The notes under the pieces: model-generated
Seen by the model: the letters and a program-made list of their open reading frames with translations, nothing else
Databases searched by the model: none
What the model was told of the DNA's origin: nothing
In this document: positions 47,296 through 59,754 of the stretch, piece after piece
Layout of the letters: each line of letters begins with the position of its first letter
How positions within the stretch are numbered: position 1 is the first letter of the stretch
Assembly: GCF_016031655.1 (NCBI RefSeq)
Contig: NZ_JACCHQ010000002.1
Location: 434,001 to 498,000, forward strand
Direction of reading: 5' to 3'
DNA length: 64,000 bases
Source: Bradyrhizobium glycinis
GTDB taxonomy: Bacteria; Pseudomonadota; Alphaproteobacteria; Rhizobiales; Xanthobacteraceae
Position numbers and translations under genes: made by a program

Positions 47296-48549
47296 TCAGG
47301 CCGGCTGCGCAACCGCCCGCTGAACGGGTTTCTCGACGATCGGAAGATTGATCAGCGCCGAGAGCACGCCGAACAGGATCGAGAGCCACCAGATCGGCGT
47401 GTAGGAACCGAACTTCTCGAACACGATGCCACCCAGCCAGACGCCGAGGAAGCCGCCGACCTGATGGCTGACGAAGGCGAAGCCGTAGAGCGTCGCGAGC
47501 CAGCGCGTTCCGAACATCAGCGCCACCAGCGCCGAGGTCGGCGGCACCGTCGACAGCCAGGTCAGGCCGGAGATCGCGCCGAACGCGATCGCCGAGAACG
47601 GCGTGATCGGGAACGAGATGAAGGCGAGCGTTGCCAGCGCACGCGTGAAGTAGATGGTCGAGAGGATGTAGCGCTTGGGCAGATAATTCTGGAGATAGCC
47701 GACGCTGAGCGAGCCGATGATGTTGAACAGGCCGATCGCCGCGATCACCCAGCCGCCGGTTTGCGTCGAGATGCCGCGATCGACCAGGAAAGCCGGCAGA
47801 TGCACGGTGATGAAGGCGAGCTGGAAGCCGCAGGTGAAGAAGCCGAGCACCAGCAGCACGTAGGAGCGATGACCGAAGGCTTCGGCAAGCGCCTTGGTGA
47901 TGGTTTGGTCGTCCGCGGGCGTTGCGCTGCTCGCGCTTGTCACCGGCGGCGTCGAGAGCGCCAGCGACAGCGGGATGATCAGCAGCATCAGGAAACCGAA
48001 CACGGAGAGCGCCTGCTGCCAGCCGAAATTGTCGATCAAGGCGACGCCGATCGGTGCGAACAGGAACTGCCCGAACGACCCCGCCGCCGTGCCGGCCCCG
48101 AGCGCAAGGCCGCGCTTCTCGGCCGGCAAGAGCTTGCTGAACGCCGACAGAACCAGATTGAACGAACAGCCGGCGAGGCCGAAGCCGATCATGACGCCGG
48201 CGCCGATGTCGAGCGTCAGCGGGGTCGAGGAATAGCGCATCAAGAGCAGGCCGCCGGCATAGAGCAGCGCGCCGACGCACATCACGCGGAACAGACCGAA
48301 GCGATCCGCAACTGCACCGGCAAACGGCTGACCGAGTCCCCACAACAGATTCTGCACGGCGATGGCGAGGCCGAACACGTCACGGCCCCAGCTGAATTCG
48401 TTGCTCATCGGCTGCACGAAGAAGCCGAGCGCCGAACGCGGACCGAAGCCGAGCATGCCGATGGCACAGCCGCAGAGGATAATGATGGCCGGGGTACGCC
48501 AGTTGAGGGAACGTGAGGCCGGTGCGAGCTCGCCGATCTGTGTCGACAT
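47296..48549 (-). CDS. MFS transporter (OFA-like)
   Basis: A 417-residue major facilitator with 12 spans. The loop after span 2 (GAVADRFGLFRVMCVG) fits the MFS signature. The overall pattern, with WGRDVFGLAIAVQNLLWGLG and the duplicated halves, recalls the OFA (oxalate:formate) group used for monocarboxylates. The start at 48547-48549 (MSTQIGELAP) was preferred over a longer frame. It is divergent from nadA, sharing about 340 bases. The substrate is unknown; acuI just downstream suggests a small organic acid. Confidence 0.85.
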   Translation of the reverse strand: MSTQIGELAPASRSLNWRTPAIIILCGCAIGMLGFGPRSALGFFVQPMSNEFSWGRDVFGLAIAVQNLLWGLGQPFAGAVADRFGLFRVMCVGALLYAGGLLLMRYSSTPLTLDIGAGVMIGFGLAGCSFNLVLSAFSKLLPAEKRGLALGAGTAAGSFGQFLFAPIGVALIDNFGWQQALSVFGFLMLLIIPLSLALSTPPVTSASSATPADDQTITKALAEAFGHRSYVLLVLGFFTCGFQLAFITVHLPAFLVDRGISTQTGGWVIAAIGLFNIIGSLSVGYLQNYLPKRYILSTIYFTRALATLAFISFPITPFSAIAFGAISGLTWLSTVPPTSALVALMFGTRWLATLYGFAFVSHQVGGFLGVWLGGIVFEKFGSYTPIWWLSILFGVLSALINLPIVEKPVQRAVAQPA

Positions 48550-48775
48550 GGTTGTCCTCGTCTGTCGTTGGCGGATCCGCAAACCTGCAGCCGCGGGACA
48601 GCTCGTTTAATGCATCTGCATGAAAACCCCAAGGCAAAAACGGTTGCATTCCACGAGGAGCTGACGCGGGAGCATTGCGTTTCGATCTGGCCTCGCCTGC
48701 CGCTTCAGCCGCGAATTGACAGAAATGTGTGCGGCAGGACCTAGCGGTGCGCGGCGGTGCGTGCTATGTTCGATT

Positions 48776-48792
48776 TACTCATATTGAGCATA
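48776..48792. promoter_or_regulatory. NadQ-like operator 1
   Basis: TACTCATATTGAGCATA, a near-perfect palindrome around its central bases with half-sites TACTCA and TGAGCA, lies 99 bases before the nadA start. A second copy of the same core is 74 bases downstream. Regulators with winged helices of the NrtR/NadQ kind bind such sites. Assignment to NadQ rests on the nadABC context and on the nadQ gene in the same window. Confidence 0.7.
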
Positions 48793-48849
48793 TTAGGGCA
48801 GCAGCGATGTTCGACCGGCCACCTCGGCCGGATTTCTCGGGCTCTATAT

Positions 48850-48868
48850 ATTCTCAAATTGAGCATAA
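48850..48868. promoter_or_regulatory. NadQ-like operator 2
   Basis: ATTCTCAAATTGAGCATAA shares the CTCA-N3-TGAGCATA core with operator 1 and is 23 bases upstream of the nadA start codon. Binding here would block the ribosome-site region or the nearby promoter. The GGAGG ribosome site follows at 48881-48885. Confidence 0.7.
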
Positions 48869-48890
48869 TAACCTTGCTTGGGAGGCTTCA

Positions 48891-50015
48891 ATGCCGATCA
48901 CTGGAATTTACGGTCCCGACGACTTTGCCAACCGGCCGCAAGGCCAGCCCATCGCCTCCCGCGCCGTGCCGGTCTCCCCCCGCGCCGCGCCGGTGCCCCC
49001 GGGGCCGAAATGGCCGATGCCCGCACTGGAGTGGACGCCGGCGGTCGAACGCGCCACCGCGCCGCTCTATGACCGCGTCAAGCACGTGATCCCATCGATC
49101 GAATGGCCGCTGATGGCGCCGACGATTCACGCGATCAACGAGCTGAAGCGCGCGCGGGGCGCCGTCATCCTCGCCCACAACTACCAGGCTCCGGAGATCT
49201 TCCACTGCGTCGCTGATATCGGCGGCGACTCGCTCCAGCTCGCGGTCGAAGCCACCAAGGTGAAGGCCGACATCATCGTCCAATGCGGCGTGCACTTCAT
49301 GGCGGAGACCTCGAAGCTGCTCAATCCGGACAAGACCGTCTTGATCCCGGATTCGCGCGCGGGCTGCTCGCTCGCCGCCAGCATCACCGGGGCGGACGTG
49401 CGGCTGCTGCGCGAGAAATTCCCCGGCGTGCCGATTGTCGCCTATGTCAACACCTCGGCGGAGGTGAAGGCGGAGGTCGACATCTGCTGCACGTCCTCGA
49501 ACGCGGTGCAGGTGGTCGAGAGCCTGAACGCCCCAACCGTGATCTTCCTGCCCGACCGATACCTCGCCACTTACGTGGCATCGAAGACCGACGTGAAGAT
49601 CATCGCCTGGAAAGGCGCCTGCGAGGTGCATGAGCGCTTCACGGGCGAAGAGCTGCGCAGCTTTCGCGAAGCCGATCCCACCGTGCAGATCATCGCACAT
49701 CCGGAATGCCCGCCGGACGTGCTGGCGGAAGCCGACTTCACCGGTTCGACCGCGCACATGATCAACTGGGTACGCGCAAAGCGGCCGCGGCGGCTGGTCA
49801 TGATCACGGAATGCTCGATGGCCGACAATGTCCGGGCAGAGCTGCCCGACGTGGAGATGCTCCGCCCCTGCAATCTCTGCCCGCACATGAAGCGCATCAC
49901 GCTCGACAACATCCTGGAGAGCCTGCTGACGCTTCGCGAGGAGGTGACGATCGATCCCGCGCTTGCGAAACGCGCGCGGCGCTCGGTCGAGCGCATGATC
50001 AATCTGAAGAACTAG
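48891..50015 (+). CDS. nadA: Quinolinate synthase A
   Basis: A 374-residue [4Fe-4S] enzyme that condenses iminoaspartate with dihydroxyacetone phosphate to quinolinate. The motifs around the three cluster cysteines are present: [20 protein letters not shown] and [31 protein letters not shown] near the N-terminus is also typical. The start at 48891 follows GGAGG at 48881-48885; longer frames start upstream of the second operator. It is the first gene of nadABC, and two NadQ-like palindromes precede it. Confidence 0.96.
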   Translation: MPITGIYGPDDFANRPQGQPIASRAVPVSPRAAPVPPGPKWPMPALEWTPAVERATAPLYDRVKHVIPSIEWPLMAPTIHAINELKRARGAVILAHNYQAPEIFHCVADIGGDSLQLAVEATKVKADIIVQCGVHFMAETSKLLNPDKTVLIPDSRAGCSLAASITGADVRLLREKFPGVPIVAYVNTSAEVKAEVDICCTSSNAVQVVESLNAPTVIFLPDRYLATYVASKTDVKIIAWKGACEVHERFTGEELRSFREADPTVQIIAHPECPPDVLAEADFTGSTAHMINWVRAKRPRRLVMITECSMADNVRAELPDVEMLRPCNLCPHMKRITLDNILESLLTLREEVTIDPALAKRARRSVERMINLKN

Positions 50016-50039
50016 CAACACATGCAGCGTCATACACAG

Positions 50040-50176
50040 CTGTCGTCCCGGACAAGCGTAGCGCAGATCCGGGACCCATAACCACAAGCAGATGTTTGGC
50101 GAAGAACATCGTTGCAGAGCTTCGCAAAACAACTGCCGCCGCGGCGTATGGGTCCCCGCCTCCGCGGGGACGACAG
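50040..50176. repeat. Palindromic repeat between nadA and nadB
   Basis: Outer arms CTGTCGTCCCGG and GCGGGGACGACAG, and inner arms GATCCGGGACCCATA and TATGGGTCCCCGCC, form a large imperfect hairpin that fills most of the 170-base gap within the nadABC operon. It is non-coding. Confidence 0.82.
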
Positions 50177-50196
50177 CGAAGTGAAAGGTGAAAACG

Positions 50197-51804
50197 ATGA
50201 CAACAAACAACATCCACAACCTCGCCCGCACCGACGACGTCGTCATCGTCGGCGGCGGCCTTGCCGGACTGTTCTGCGCGCTGAAGCTCGCGCCGAGGCC
50301 TGTGACCTTGATTTCGGCGGCACCGCTCGGGCACGGCGCGTCCTCCGCATGGGCGCAAGGCGGCATCGCTGCGGCAATGGCTGAAGGCGATACGCCGGAG
50401 GCACACGCTGCCGATACCGTCGCGGTCGGTGGCGGCCTGGTCGATGCAGCCATCGCGCTCGGGATCGCTCGCGAGGCGGCGCCGCGCATCCACGATCTTC
50501 TCGCCTATGGCGTTCCGTTCGATCGCGATCTCGACGGCAGGCTTGCCGTCGGACGCGAAGCTGCGCATTCCGCGCGTCGCATCGTGCATGTGCGCGGCGA
50601 TGGCGCCGGCGCCGCGATCATCGCGGCCTTGAGCGAGGCCGTGCGCCGCACCCCCTCGATCCGCCTGATCGAAGGCTTCGTCGCCGAAGCATTGCTGACC
50701 GAGGACGGCGCGGTCACCGGGCTTCAGTTGCGCGAGGCCGGCAATCCCGCGGCACGGCCGCTCGTGCTCGCCTCACGCGCGGTCGTGCTTGCGACCGGCG
50801 GGCTCGGCCACCTCTACGCCGTCACCACCAACCCGCCGGAAGCGAGCGGCTCGGGCCTTGCGATCGCCGCCCGCGCCGGCGCCGTGATCGCCGATCCTGA
50901 ATTCGTCCAGTTCCACCCCACCGCCATCATGGTCGGCCGCGACCCGGCGCCGCTCGCCACCGAAGCGCTGCGCGGCGAAGGGGCGACGCTGATCAATGGC
51001 AACGGCGAGCGCTTCATGAGCGCCCGCCACCCGCTCGCCGAGCTCGCGCCCCGCGACATCGTGGCCCGCGGCGTGTTCGCCGAGATCGCGGCCGGGCGCG
51101 GCGCCTTCCTCGATGCACGCCAGGCGCTCGGCGCGCGCTTTGCGACGCGGTTTCCGGCCGTGCATGCGAGCTGCATCGCCGCCGGCATCGATCCCGCCGC
51201 GCAGCCGATTCCGATCGCTCCGGCCGCGCATTACCACATGGGCGGCATCGCAGTGGATGCGCGCGGCCGCAGCTCGATCGACGGTCTCTGGGCCGCCGGC
51301 GAAGTTTCCTCCACCGGCGCGCATGGCGCCAATCGGCTCGCCTCGAACTCCCTGCTCGAAGCGGTCGTCTATGCCGCCCGCATTGCCGACGACATCGCCG
51401 GCCGCACCGTGTTCCCGCCGGCCCGCCTGCCCGACGCTTTGGTGACGCCGCGCACTGGCACGCTGGACGGTGCAGAAGTGAAGCGGCTGCGCGCGATGAT
51501 GAGCGCCCATGTCGGCGTGATCCGCGACGGTGACGGTCTTGCGGAGGCCGTGCGCCATTTCGCCAGGCTCGCGCGCGAGGCCGGACACGGCGTCCTCGGC
51601 AACATAGAGATCTCGGCCCTGCTCGTCGCCGTTGCTGCCTGGACGCGGCGCGAGAGCCGCGGCGCGCACTTCCGTTCCGATCACCCGGCCGAGAACCCAG
51701 CGCTGGCGCAGAGAACGATGACCACGCTCGCCGCGACGCGCGAGGTCGCGGAGAGCCTCGACGAGCACAAGCGGCCACGCATCGCGCAACCCATGATCGC
51801 CTGA
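50197..51804 (+). CDS. nadB: L-aspartate oxidase
   Basis: A 535-residue FAD enzyme that oxidises aspartate to iminoaspartate, the substrate of NadA. The Rossmann FAD motif [19 protein letters not shown] is at the N-terminus, the active-site region has [17 protein letters not shown], and the C-terminal half has [18 protein letters not shown]. The ATG at 50197 ([10 protein letters not shown]) has AAAGG nine bases before it; a GTG three codons upstream is an alternative. It lies between nadA and nadC, separated from nadA by a palindromic repeat. Confidence 0.96.
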   Translation: MTTNNIHNLARTDDVVIVGGGLAGLFCALKLAPRPVTLISAAPLGHGASSAWAQGGIAAAMAEGDTPEAHAADTVAVGGGLVDAAIALGIAREAAPRIHDLLAYGVPFDRDLDGRLAVGREAAHSARRIVHVRGDGAGAAIIAALSEAVRRTPSIRLIEGFVAEALLTEDGAVTGLQLREAGNPAARPLVLASRAVVLATGGLGHLYAVTTNPPEASGSGLAIAARAGAVIADPEFVQFHPTAIMVGRDPAPLATEALRGEGATLINGNGERFMSARHPLAELAPRDIVARGVFAEIAAGRGAFLDARQALGARFATRFPAVHASCIAAGIDPAAQPIPIAPAAHYHMGGIAVDARGRSSIDGLWAAGEVSSTGAHGANRLASNSLLEAVVYAARIADDIAGRTVFPPARLPDALVTPRTGTLDGAEVKRLRAMMSAHVGVIRDGDGLAEAVRHFARLAREAGHGVLGNIEISALLVAVAAWTRRESRGAHFRSDHPAENPALAQRTMTTLAATREVAESLDEHKRPRIAQPMIA

Positions 51805-51814
51805 AGGAGGCCCC

Positions 51815-52693
51815 ATGATCACCCCGACCTCACTGCTCTACCCCGATGCCTTCCTCTCGCCGCTCGCGATCGCGGCGGCCGTTGAGCGCGCGCTCGACGA
51901 GGATCTCGGCCGCGCCGGCGACATCACCTCGCTCGCGACGATCCCGGAGGCGACACGCGCCCAAGCCATCCTCGTCGCGCGCCAGTCCGGCGTGATCGCC
52001 GGATTGCCGCTGGCGCTCGCGAGCTTGCAGAAGCTGTCGCCTGAGATCGAGGTGCGCGCACATGTCCGCGATGCCGCGCGGGTTGCGCGCGGCGAGCCCG
52101 TGCTGACGATCTCGGGGCCCGCGCGCGCCATCCTCACGGCGGAGCGGACCGCGCTGAACTTCGTCGGCCGGCTGTCGGGCATCGCCACGCTCACGGCGGA
52201 CTATGTCGCGCGCGCCGAAGGCACCAGGATGCGCATCTGCTGCACGCGCAAGAGCACGCCAGGACTGCGCGCGCTGGAGAAATACGCGGTGCGCTGCGGC
52301 GGCGGCTTCAACCATCGCTTCGGACTCGACGATGCCATCCTGATCAAGGACAACCACATCGCGGTGGCCGGCGGCATCCGCCCGGTGCTGGAGCGCGCCC
52401 GCGCCCATGCCGGCCATCTCGTCAAGATAGAGATCGAGGTCGACACGCTGGCGCAGCTGCGCGAGGTGCTCGACTGCGGAATGGCCGACGCGGTGCTGCT
52501 GGACAACATGGACCCTGCGACGCTGCGCGAAGCGGTGAGGCTCAACGCGGGCCGCCTCGCGCTGGAGGCGTCCGGCGGCGTCACGCTGGACTCGATCGCC
52601 GCCATCGCGGCAACCGGCGTCGACTATGCGTCGGCCGGCGCCCTGACGCATTCGGCGCCGAATTTCGACTGCGCGCTGGACATCGAGGCGTGA
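51815..52693 (+). CDS. nadC: Nicotinate-nucleotide pyrophosphorylase
   Basis: A 292-residue quinolinate phosphoribosyltransferase that makes nicotinate mononucleotide from quinolinate and PRPP. The active-site segment is [20 protein letters not shown] with [32 protein letters not shown] and [16 protein letters not shown] also match the family. It completes the de novo NAD pathway and follows nadB by 10 bases with an AGGAGG ribosome site, so it is clearly in the same operon. Confidence 0.97.
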   Translation: MITPTSLLYPDAFLSPLAIAAAVERALDEDLGRAGDITSLATIPEATRAQAILVARQSGVIAGLPLALASLQKLSPEIEVRAHVRDAARVARGEPVLTISGPARAILTAERTALNFVGRLSGIATLTADYVARAEGTRMRICCTRKSTPGLRALEKYAVRCGGGFNHRFGLDDAILIKDNHIAVAGGIRPVLERARAHAGHLVKIEIEVDTLAQLREVLDCGMADAVLLDNMDPATLREAVRLNAGRLALEASGGVTLDSIAAIAATGVDYASAGALTHSAPNFDCALDIEA

Positions 52694-52700
52694 GGAGCTC

Positions 52701-52866
52701 TTCTCCCTCTCCCCGTTCTTACGGGGCCGGGACGAGCTTCGCTCGCCCTGAGAGGGCCGGGATGAGGGGCCTCTCTCAACACATGCGACTGTCGAGAGAC
52801 CTGTACCCCCTCACCCGGATCGCCAAAGCGATCCGACCTCTCCCCGCAAGCGGGGAGAGGTAAGAG
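52701..52866. repeat. Paired palindromes (CCTCTCCCCGC hairpins)
   Basis: Right after nadC a left part (TTCTCCCTCTCCCCG with its partner ACGGGG) and a right part (CCTCTCCCCGCAAGCGGGGAG with AGG) bracket 140 bases. The ends TTCTC and GAGAA also pair. This is the same style as 37242-37364. It separates nadC from the convergent SleB-type gene and is non-coding. Confidence 0.82.
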
Positions 52867-52868
52867 AA

Positions 52869-54329
52869 CTACCGCCGCTCGCTCATCTCCGCGGAGCTCT
52901 TGGCTTCCTGCGCGAGTGCGGCGGAGAGCGCGGCGGTCTGCGCCGGCGAGCCCCAGCTCGGTTCTTCGCTGCCGTCACCCCAATTGCGCGGCCGATAGAA
53001 GGTGTGCACGCCGGTCTTGTACAGCTTCTTCATCTCGGCGACCCAGGACGGGCGGACCCAATAGGCGTGGTAGTGCGTGGACTTGCCGACCTCGGGCAGC
53101 CAGATCTGGCCGTCGAGCATCGCCTTCGAGATCTTCTTGGCGCGTTCCCACATCTCCGGCTCGCGGATCACGTCCGGATTGTTGTCGCAGGCGAAGGTGA
53201 ACTGGCAGGCGAAATGGCGGTACTTGTTCTGGTAGACCACGCCGCACACCGTGTCAGGATATTTGCCGGAGAACACGCGGTTCATCACCACCTGCGCCAC
53301 CGCGATCTGGCCGCGCACGGCCTCGCCGCGGGATTCGAAGTAGACGGCCTCGGCGAGGCACTTTTCCGATTTCGCGCGCGACTTTTCGTCGAGCGCGAGC
53401 CGTTCCGCCGGCGACTTGGCGCGCTGGTTGTCGGCGTTGACCTCGCCCTTCGGCGCGACGCTCTCGCCGCTCTCGATGTCCTTGGCGATCTCCGCCGTTG
53501 GCGGGGTCAGCGAAGCCGTCACCTTCATGTCGGGGTCGGGCATCACGATCAGCGGCTCGGCGCCGGGCTGCCAGCTCTCGATGGTCTCGAGATTGCCGCC
53601 GAGCGAGGAGCTGCCGAAGAACAGGCTCGATGTCTTGACGCTGAAGGGATCGCGCGCGGGCGCAGCCGGCGCCGTGGCGCGCTTCAGCGCTTCCAGCGGC
53701 TGCACCGCGAACGTGCGCGCGGTCTCGCTCGCCTGCGGCGGATTGGAATATTGCGGCAGCGGCGGCGCGCGCATCGCCTCCTGCAGCTCGGGATCGAGCG
53801 CGGCCGCGGATTCCGGCGACATCGCCGGGGGCAATGCGGCAGTCTTGGCGCCGAACACCGAGCTGTTCGAGGTCGCGGGATCTTCCTTGGCCGGGGCTGC
53901 AGCCGGCGCGGCCGTCTCAGGCGACTGCGTCGGCGCGACGATTGCGAGGCGATCACCCTTCAGGGAGCGATCGACACTGGGAAAGTCGGATGCGTGATAG
54001 CGCGGCGGCGTCTGAAGCGCCGGATTGCGACGGATCGCGCCGGTGACGTCGCGGCCGTCGAGGCTCGCGAGCCGAACCATCGCGCTCTGCGGAACCGAAG
54101 TGCCGATGGGGCGGGAAAAACTATAGGTGGCGAGCTGAATCGAGGACGCAGCGGAGAACACCTGCTTCTGCCAACGCTCGGCGACGCCGGGTTGGCGCGC
54201 TAGCAGCGAGGCAATGTCCTGATAGCCGGTCTCTCTCGGCATCAATGCGAAGATGCAGAGACCGATGCCGAAGGACGCGAACCGCGCGCCCTTCGGATGG
54301 TTACGCAACACTGACATCGTTACGCTCAC
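52869..54329 (-). CDS. SleB-type cell wall hydrolase
   Basis: A 486-residue envelope protein with an N-terminal anchor (FASFGIGLCIFALM), a long disordered Pro/Ala/Ser-rich region and a C-terminal SleB-type hydrolase domain (about residues 335-445). That domain carries CLAEAVYFESRGEAVRGQIA (with the catalytic Glu), AQVVMNRVFSGKYPDTVCGV, and WLPEVGKSTHYHAYWVRPSW. Such proteins cleave peptidoglycan glycan strands; in Gram-negative bacteria they act in cell-wall remodelling. It converges with nadC across a repeat. Confidence 0.88.
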   Translation of the reverse strand: MSVTMSVLRNHPKGARFASFGIGLCIFALMPRETGYQDIASLLARQPGVAERWQKQVFSAASSIQLATYSFSRPIGTSVPQSAMVRLASLDGRDVTGAIRRNPALQTPPRYHASDFPSVDRSLKGDRLAIVAPTQSPETAAPAAAPAKEDPATSNSSVFGAKTAALPPAMSPESAAALDPELQEAMRAPPLPQYSNPPQASETARTFAVQPLEALKRATAPAAPARDPFSVKTSSLFFGSSSLGGNLETIESWQPGAEPLIVMPDPDMKVTASLTPPTAEIAKDIESGESVAPKGEVNADNQRAKSPAERLALDEKSRAKSEKCLAEAVYFESRGEAVRGQIAVAQVVMNRVFSGKYPDTVCGVVYQNKYRHFACQFTFACDNNPDVIREPEMWERAKKISKAMLDGQIWLPEVGKSTHYHAYWVRPSWVAEMKKLYKTGVHTFYRPRNWGDGSEEPSWGSPAQTAALSAALAQEAKSSAEMSERR

Positions 54330-54625
54330 GCTACGCTTACGCTCGTCAGATCGAACTCAGTACATCCGTGCAATTCGATCTTTATCGTGAGTATCTAATT
54401 TAGGTTGCCGGGGCGTTAATCGGCGTGGCGCAGGCGGCACACTCAAGCGAATGCAGGTGTTTTCGCGGGGCGACGTGGCGCATTGGTAAATGCGGCCTCA
54501 CGTGAAGCGGTAAACATCGGGTCAACGCGAAAGGTGAAGGAACCCTTGCTCCCGCGTATCATTACGGGACGCTTGTTGCCAGACGCCCTTGCGATGGTGA
54601 TGGACGCGAGGCGCCAGCGCGCAGC
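54330..54625. other. Intergenic stretch upstream of the SleB gene, no gene seen
   Basis: About 300 bases between the SleB-type gene and ligA, both on the minus strand. It should hold the SleB promoter at its left. A rightward frame starts at 54483 but overlaps ligA antisense, has no ribosome site and is taken to be spurious. Confidence 0.5.
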
Positions 54626-56935
<2,310 letters not shown>

Positions 56936-58609
56936 CTAAGCCGTCGCCGCCTTCAGCAGCCGCTCTGCCGCCGCCCTAGCCTCCGCGGTGATCTCCGCGC
57001 CCGCGAGCATGCGGGCGATCTCCTCGCGGCGGTGGTCGGCGGCGAGTGCATTGACGCGGGTCGCGACGCGCTTGCCTTTGTCGAGGGCGTCCTTGGAGAT
57101 CAGCAGGTGCTGGTCGGCGCGGGCGGCGACCTGCGGAGCGTGGGTCACGGCCATGACCTGGACCTTGCCGGCAAGCCGCGCCAAGCGCCCGCCGATGGCG
57201 TCGGCCACCGCACCGCCGACGCCGGTGTCGATCTCGTCGAAGACGAGCGTCGGCGCCGAGCCGCGGTCGGACAGCACGACCTTGAGCGCGAGCAGGAAGC
57301 GCGACAGCTCGCCGCCGGAGGCGACCTTCATCAAGGGCCCCGGCTTGGTGCCCGGATTGGTCTGCACCCAGAACTCGACGCGATCGAAACCTTGCGGCCC
57401 GGGCGCGGCCTCGTCGGTCTCGACCTGGGTCATGAACCTGGCGCGCTCGAGCTTGAGCGGGGCGAGCTCGGCGTTGACCGCCTTGTTGAGCTTCTCTGCC
57501 GATTTCTGCCGCACCTGCGACAGCTTCTTGGCGGCCGCCGCATAGCGGCTGTCCGCCTCGATCGCGGCCTGCTCCAGCTTCTTCAGGCGCGAGGCGCCCG
57601 CATCGATCAGGACCACGTCGGCGGCGTATTTGGCGGCCAGCGCAGGGAGGCCGTCGACCGGCGTCGAATATTTGCGAGACGCTGCACGCAAAGCAAAAAG
57701 CCGTTCCTCGATGCGCTCGAGCTCGGCCGGATCGAAATCGGTTGCGGCCAGCGCCGCCTGGAGATGCTGGTCGGCCTCCTCCAGCGCGTTGATCGCCGCG
57801 TCGATCGCCTTGACTGCCGGCTCGACCAGCGCCGGCGAGTTGACGCCGCGCCGCTCCAGCCGGCGCACCGCCGCCGAGAGGGCTGCGACCGGCGAATGAT
57901 TGCCGCCGACCGCCTCCTGCGCCTCGCGCAGGTCGGAGGCGATCTTCTCGCCCTGCATCATGGTGGTGCGGCGGGAGGCCAATGCGGTCTCCTCGCCGTC
58001 GTTGGGCGCGAGCTGCTTTAGTTCGTCGGCGGCGTGGCGCAGATAATCGGCCTCGCGCGCGGCGCGCTCCATGGCGGCGCGATGTTCCTCCAGCGCGGTG
58101 TTGGCGGTGCGGCGCGCATCCCAGAGCGCTTCGACCGCCGCAACGTCCTTTTCGAGGCCGGCAAAAGCGTCGAGCAGGCGGCGGTGGGTGGCGGCATCGA
58201 CCAGGGCGCGCTCGTCGTGCTGGCCGTGGATCTCGACCAGGGCGGTGCCGACCGCCTTCAGCGTCTGCACGCTGATCGATTGGTCGTTGATGAAGGCGCG
58301 GGTGCGCCCGTCGGCGAGCTGCACGCGCCGGAGAATCATCTCGCCGGTATCGTCCAGACCGTTCTCGGCCAGTATCTTCGTCGCAGGGTGATTCTTCGGG
58401 ACATCGAACACGGCCGTGACCTGCCCCTGCTCCGCGCCGTGACGCACGAGGCCGGCGTCACCGCGGCCGCCGAGCGCCAGCGCAAAAGCATCGAGCAGGA
58501 TGGATTTGCCCGCACCGGTCTCGCCGGTCAAAACCGCGAGGCCGGAGGCGAATTCGATATCGAGCCGTTCGATCAGGACGATGTCACGGATCGACAGACG
58601 CGCCAGCAT
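56936..58609 (-). CDS. recN: DNA repair protein RecN
   Basis: A 557-residue SMC-like ATPase that gathers DNA ends in double-strand-break repair. The N-terminal Walker A is TGETGAGKSILLDAFALALGG; the C-terminal half carries the ABC signature GGELSRFLLALK and Walker B LVFDEIDTGVGG. The middle is a long coiled coil, as in all RecN proteins. It lies 13 bases after bamD and is followed by ligA after a palindromic repeat. Confidence 0.97.
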   Translation of the reverse strand: MLARLSIRDIVLIERLDIEFASGLAVLTGETGAGKSILLDAFALALGGRGDAGLVRHGAEQGQVTAVFDVPKNHPATKILAENGLDDTGEMILRRVQLADGRTRAFINDQSISVQTLKAVGTALVEIHGQHDERALVDAATHRRLLDAFAGLEKDVAAVEALWDARRTANTALEEHRAAMERAAREADYLRHAADELKQLAPNDGEETALASRRTTMMQGEKIASDLREAQEAVGGNHSPVAALSAAVRRLERRGVNSPALVEPAVKAIDAAINALEEADQHLQAALAATDFDPAELERIEERLFALRAASRKYSTPVDGLPALAAKYAADVVLIDAGASRLKKLEQAAIEADSRYAAAAKKLSQVRQKSAEKLNKAVNAELAPLKLERARFMTQVETDEAAPGPQGFDRVEFWVQTNPGTKPGPLMKVASGGELSRFLLALKVVLSDRGSAPTLVFDEIDTGVGGAVADAIGGRLARLAGKVQVMAVTHAPQVAARADQHLLISKDALDKGKRVATRVNALAADHRREEIARMLAGAEITAEARAAAERLLKAATA

Positions 58610-58622
58610 GGAACCAAATTTC

Positions 58623-59513
58623 CTAGCCGAGACCCATTTTCTTGAAGGTCCGGCTGATCCAGGACCCCTGATTCTCGCTCGGCTCGAGACCGCCGGATTT
58701 TACAAGATTATAGGCGTCCTTGTACCAGCGGCTGTCAGGAAAATTGTGCCCAAGCACGGCCGCCGCGGTCTGCGCTTCGCCGACGATGCCGATTGCCATA
58801 TAGGCCTCGGTGAGCCGGAACAGCGCCTCCTCGACATGGCGGGTGGTCTGGTACTGCGTGACGACGGTCTTGTAACGATTGATGGCGGCCGTGTAGTCGC
58901 GCTTCTGGGCGTAGTAGCGGCCGACGTTCATTTCCTTGCCGGCGAGCTGGTCGCGTGCGCCCTCGATCTTGGCCTTGGCCGAGGTCGCGTATTCCGAGTT
59001 CGGATATTTGCGGATCACTTCTTCCAGCGCGGCGATCGCCTTTTCGGTGCGGGTCTGGTCGCGGCTGATGTCCGGGATCTGGTCGTAATGGGAGGCGGCG
59101 ATCAGGTATTGCGCATAGGCCGCATCCGGACTGCCGGGATGCAGCGTGACGTAGCGGGTGGCAGCGCCGATGCAGCCGTCATAATCGCCGCCCTGATAGG
59201 ACGCATAGGCCGACATCAGCAGCGACTTGCGGGCCCAGTCGGAATAAGGATGCTGGCGGTCGACCTCTTCGAACTTCTTGTTCGCCGCCTTCATGTCCTT
59301 CTTCTCGTTCATGAGGTACAGGCCCTCATTGTAGATCTTGTCGGCGGGCTCCTCGACGAAGGTGTCGTCCTTGGCGGTGAACTTGTCCCAGAGCGCGCCC
59401 GTGCCGCATCCGGCAAGCGGCAGCGCGAGGATGATAAAGGTGACGGCCTGAAGCAGCCCGCGGGGTCGCGATGAGACCGAGAAATATCCGCGCGTCATAC
59501 GCTGTGCCGACAT
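58623..59513 (-). CDS. bamD: Outer membrane assembly lipoprotein BamD
   Basis: A 296-residue lipoprotein that is an essential part of the BAM complex, which inserts beta-barrel proteins in the outer membrane. The lipobox LPLAGC ends at Cys36, after a long hydrophobic stretch and an arginine-containing leader. The rest is TPR-like helical repeats, with DKIYNEGLYLMNEKKDMKAA, HPYSDWARKSLLMSAYASYQ and TRHVEEALFRLTEAYMAIG. It sits between lpxC and recN, the standard place in alphaproteobacteria. Confidence 0.95.
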   Translation of the reverse strand: MSAQRMTRGYFSVSSRPRGLLQAVTFIILALPLAGCGTGALWDKFTAKDDTFVEEPADKIYNEGLYLMNEKKDMKAANKKFEEVDRQHPYSDWARKSLLMSAYASYQGGDYDGCIGAATRYVTLHPGSPDAAYAQYLIAASHYDQIPDISRDQTRTEKAIAALEEVIRKYPNSEYATSAKAKIEGARDQLAGKEMNVGRYYAQKRDYTAAINRYKTVVTQYQTTRHVEEALFRLTEAYMAIGIVGEAQTAAAVLGHNFPDSRWYKDAYNLVKSGGLEPSENQGSWISRTFKKMGLG

Positions 59514-59754
59514 GAGTTTAAGCCCTGACGCCCTGTGATGCGGTGTCCGCAGCCCACGAACCCCTCATAGGCGCGAAATGTAACCGTGGTGGCTGCCATG
59601 CGACCACGCCGATGTATCCGAAAAACGATCGTTACCGAACCGGATAGGGAGGCATTTCGCCCGGATTAAGGCGAACCTGCCGCAATGCTAGCCGAACATG
59701 GTTACCAGGAGTTTCCCGGGGGCCGCCAACCAAATCCGAAAGCGGCAGGCCGCG

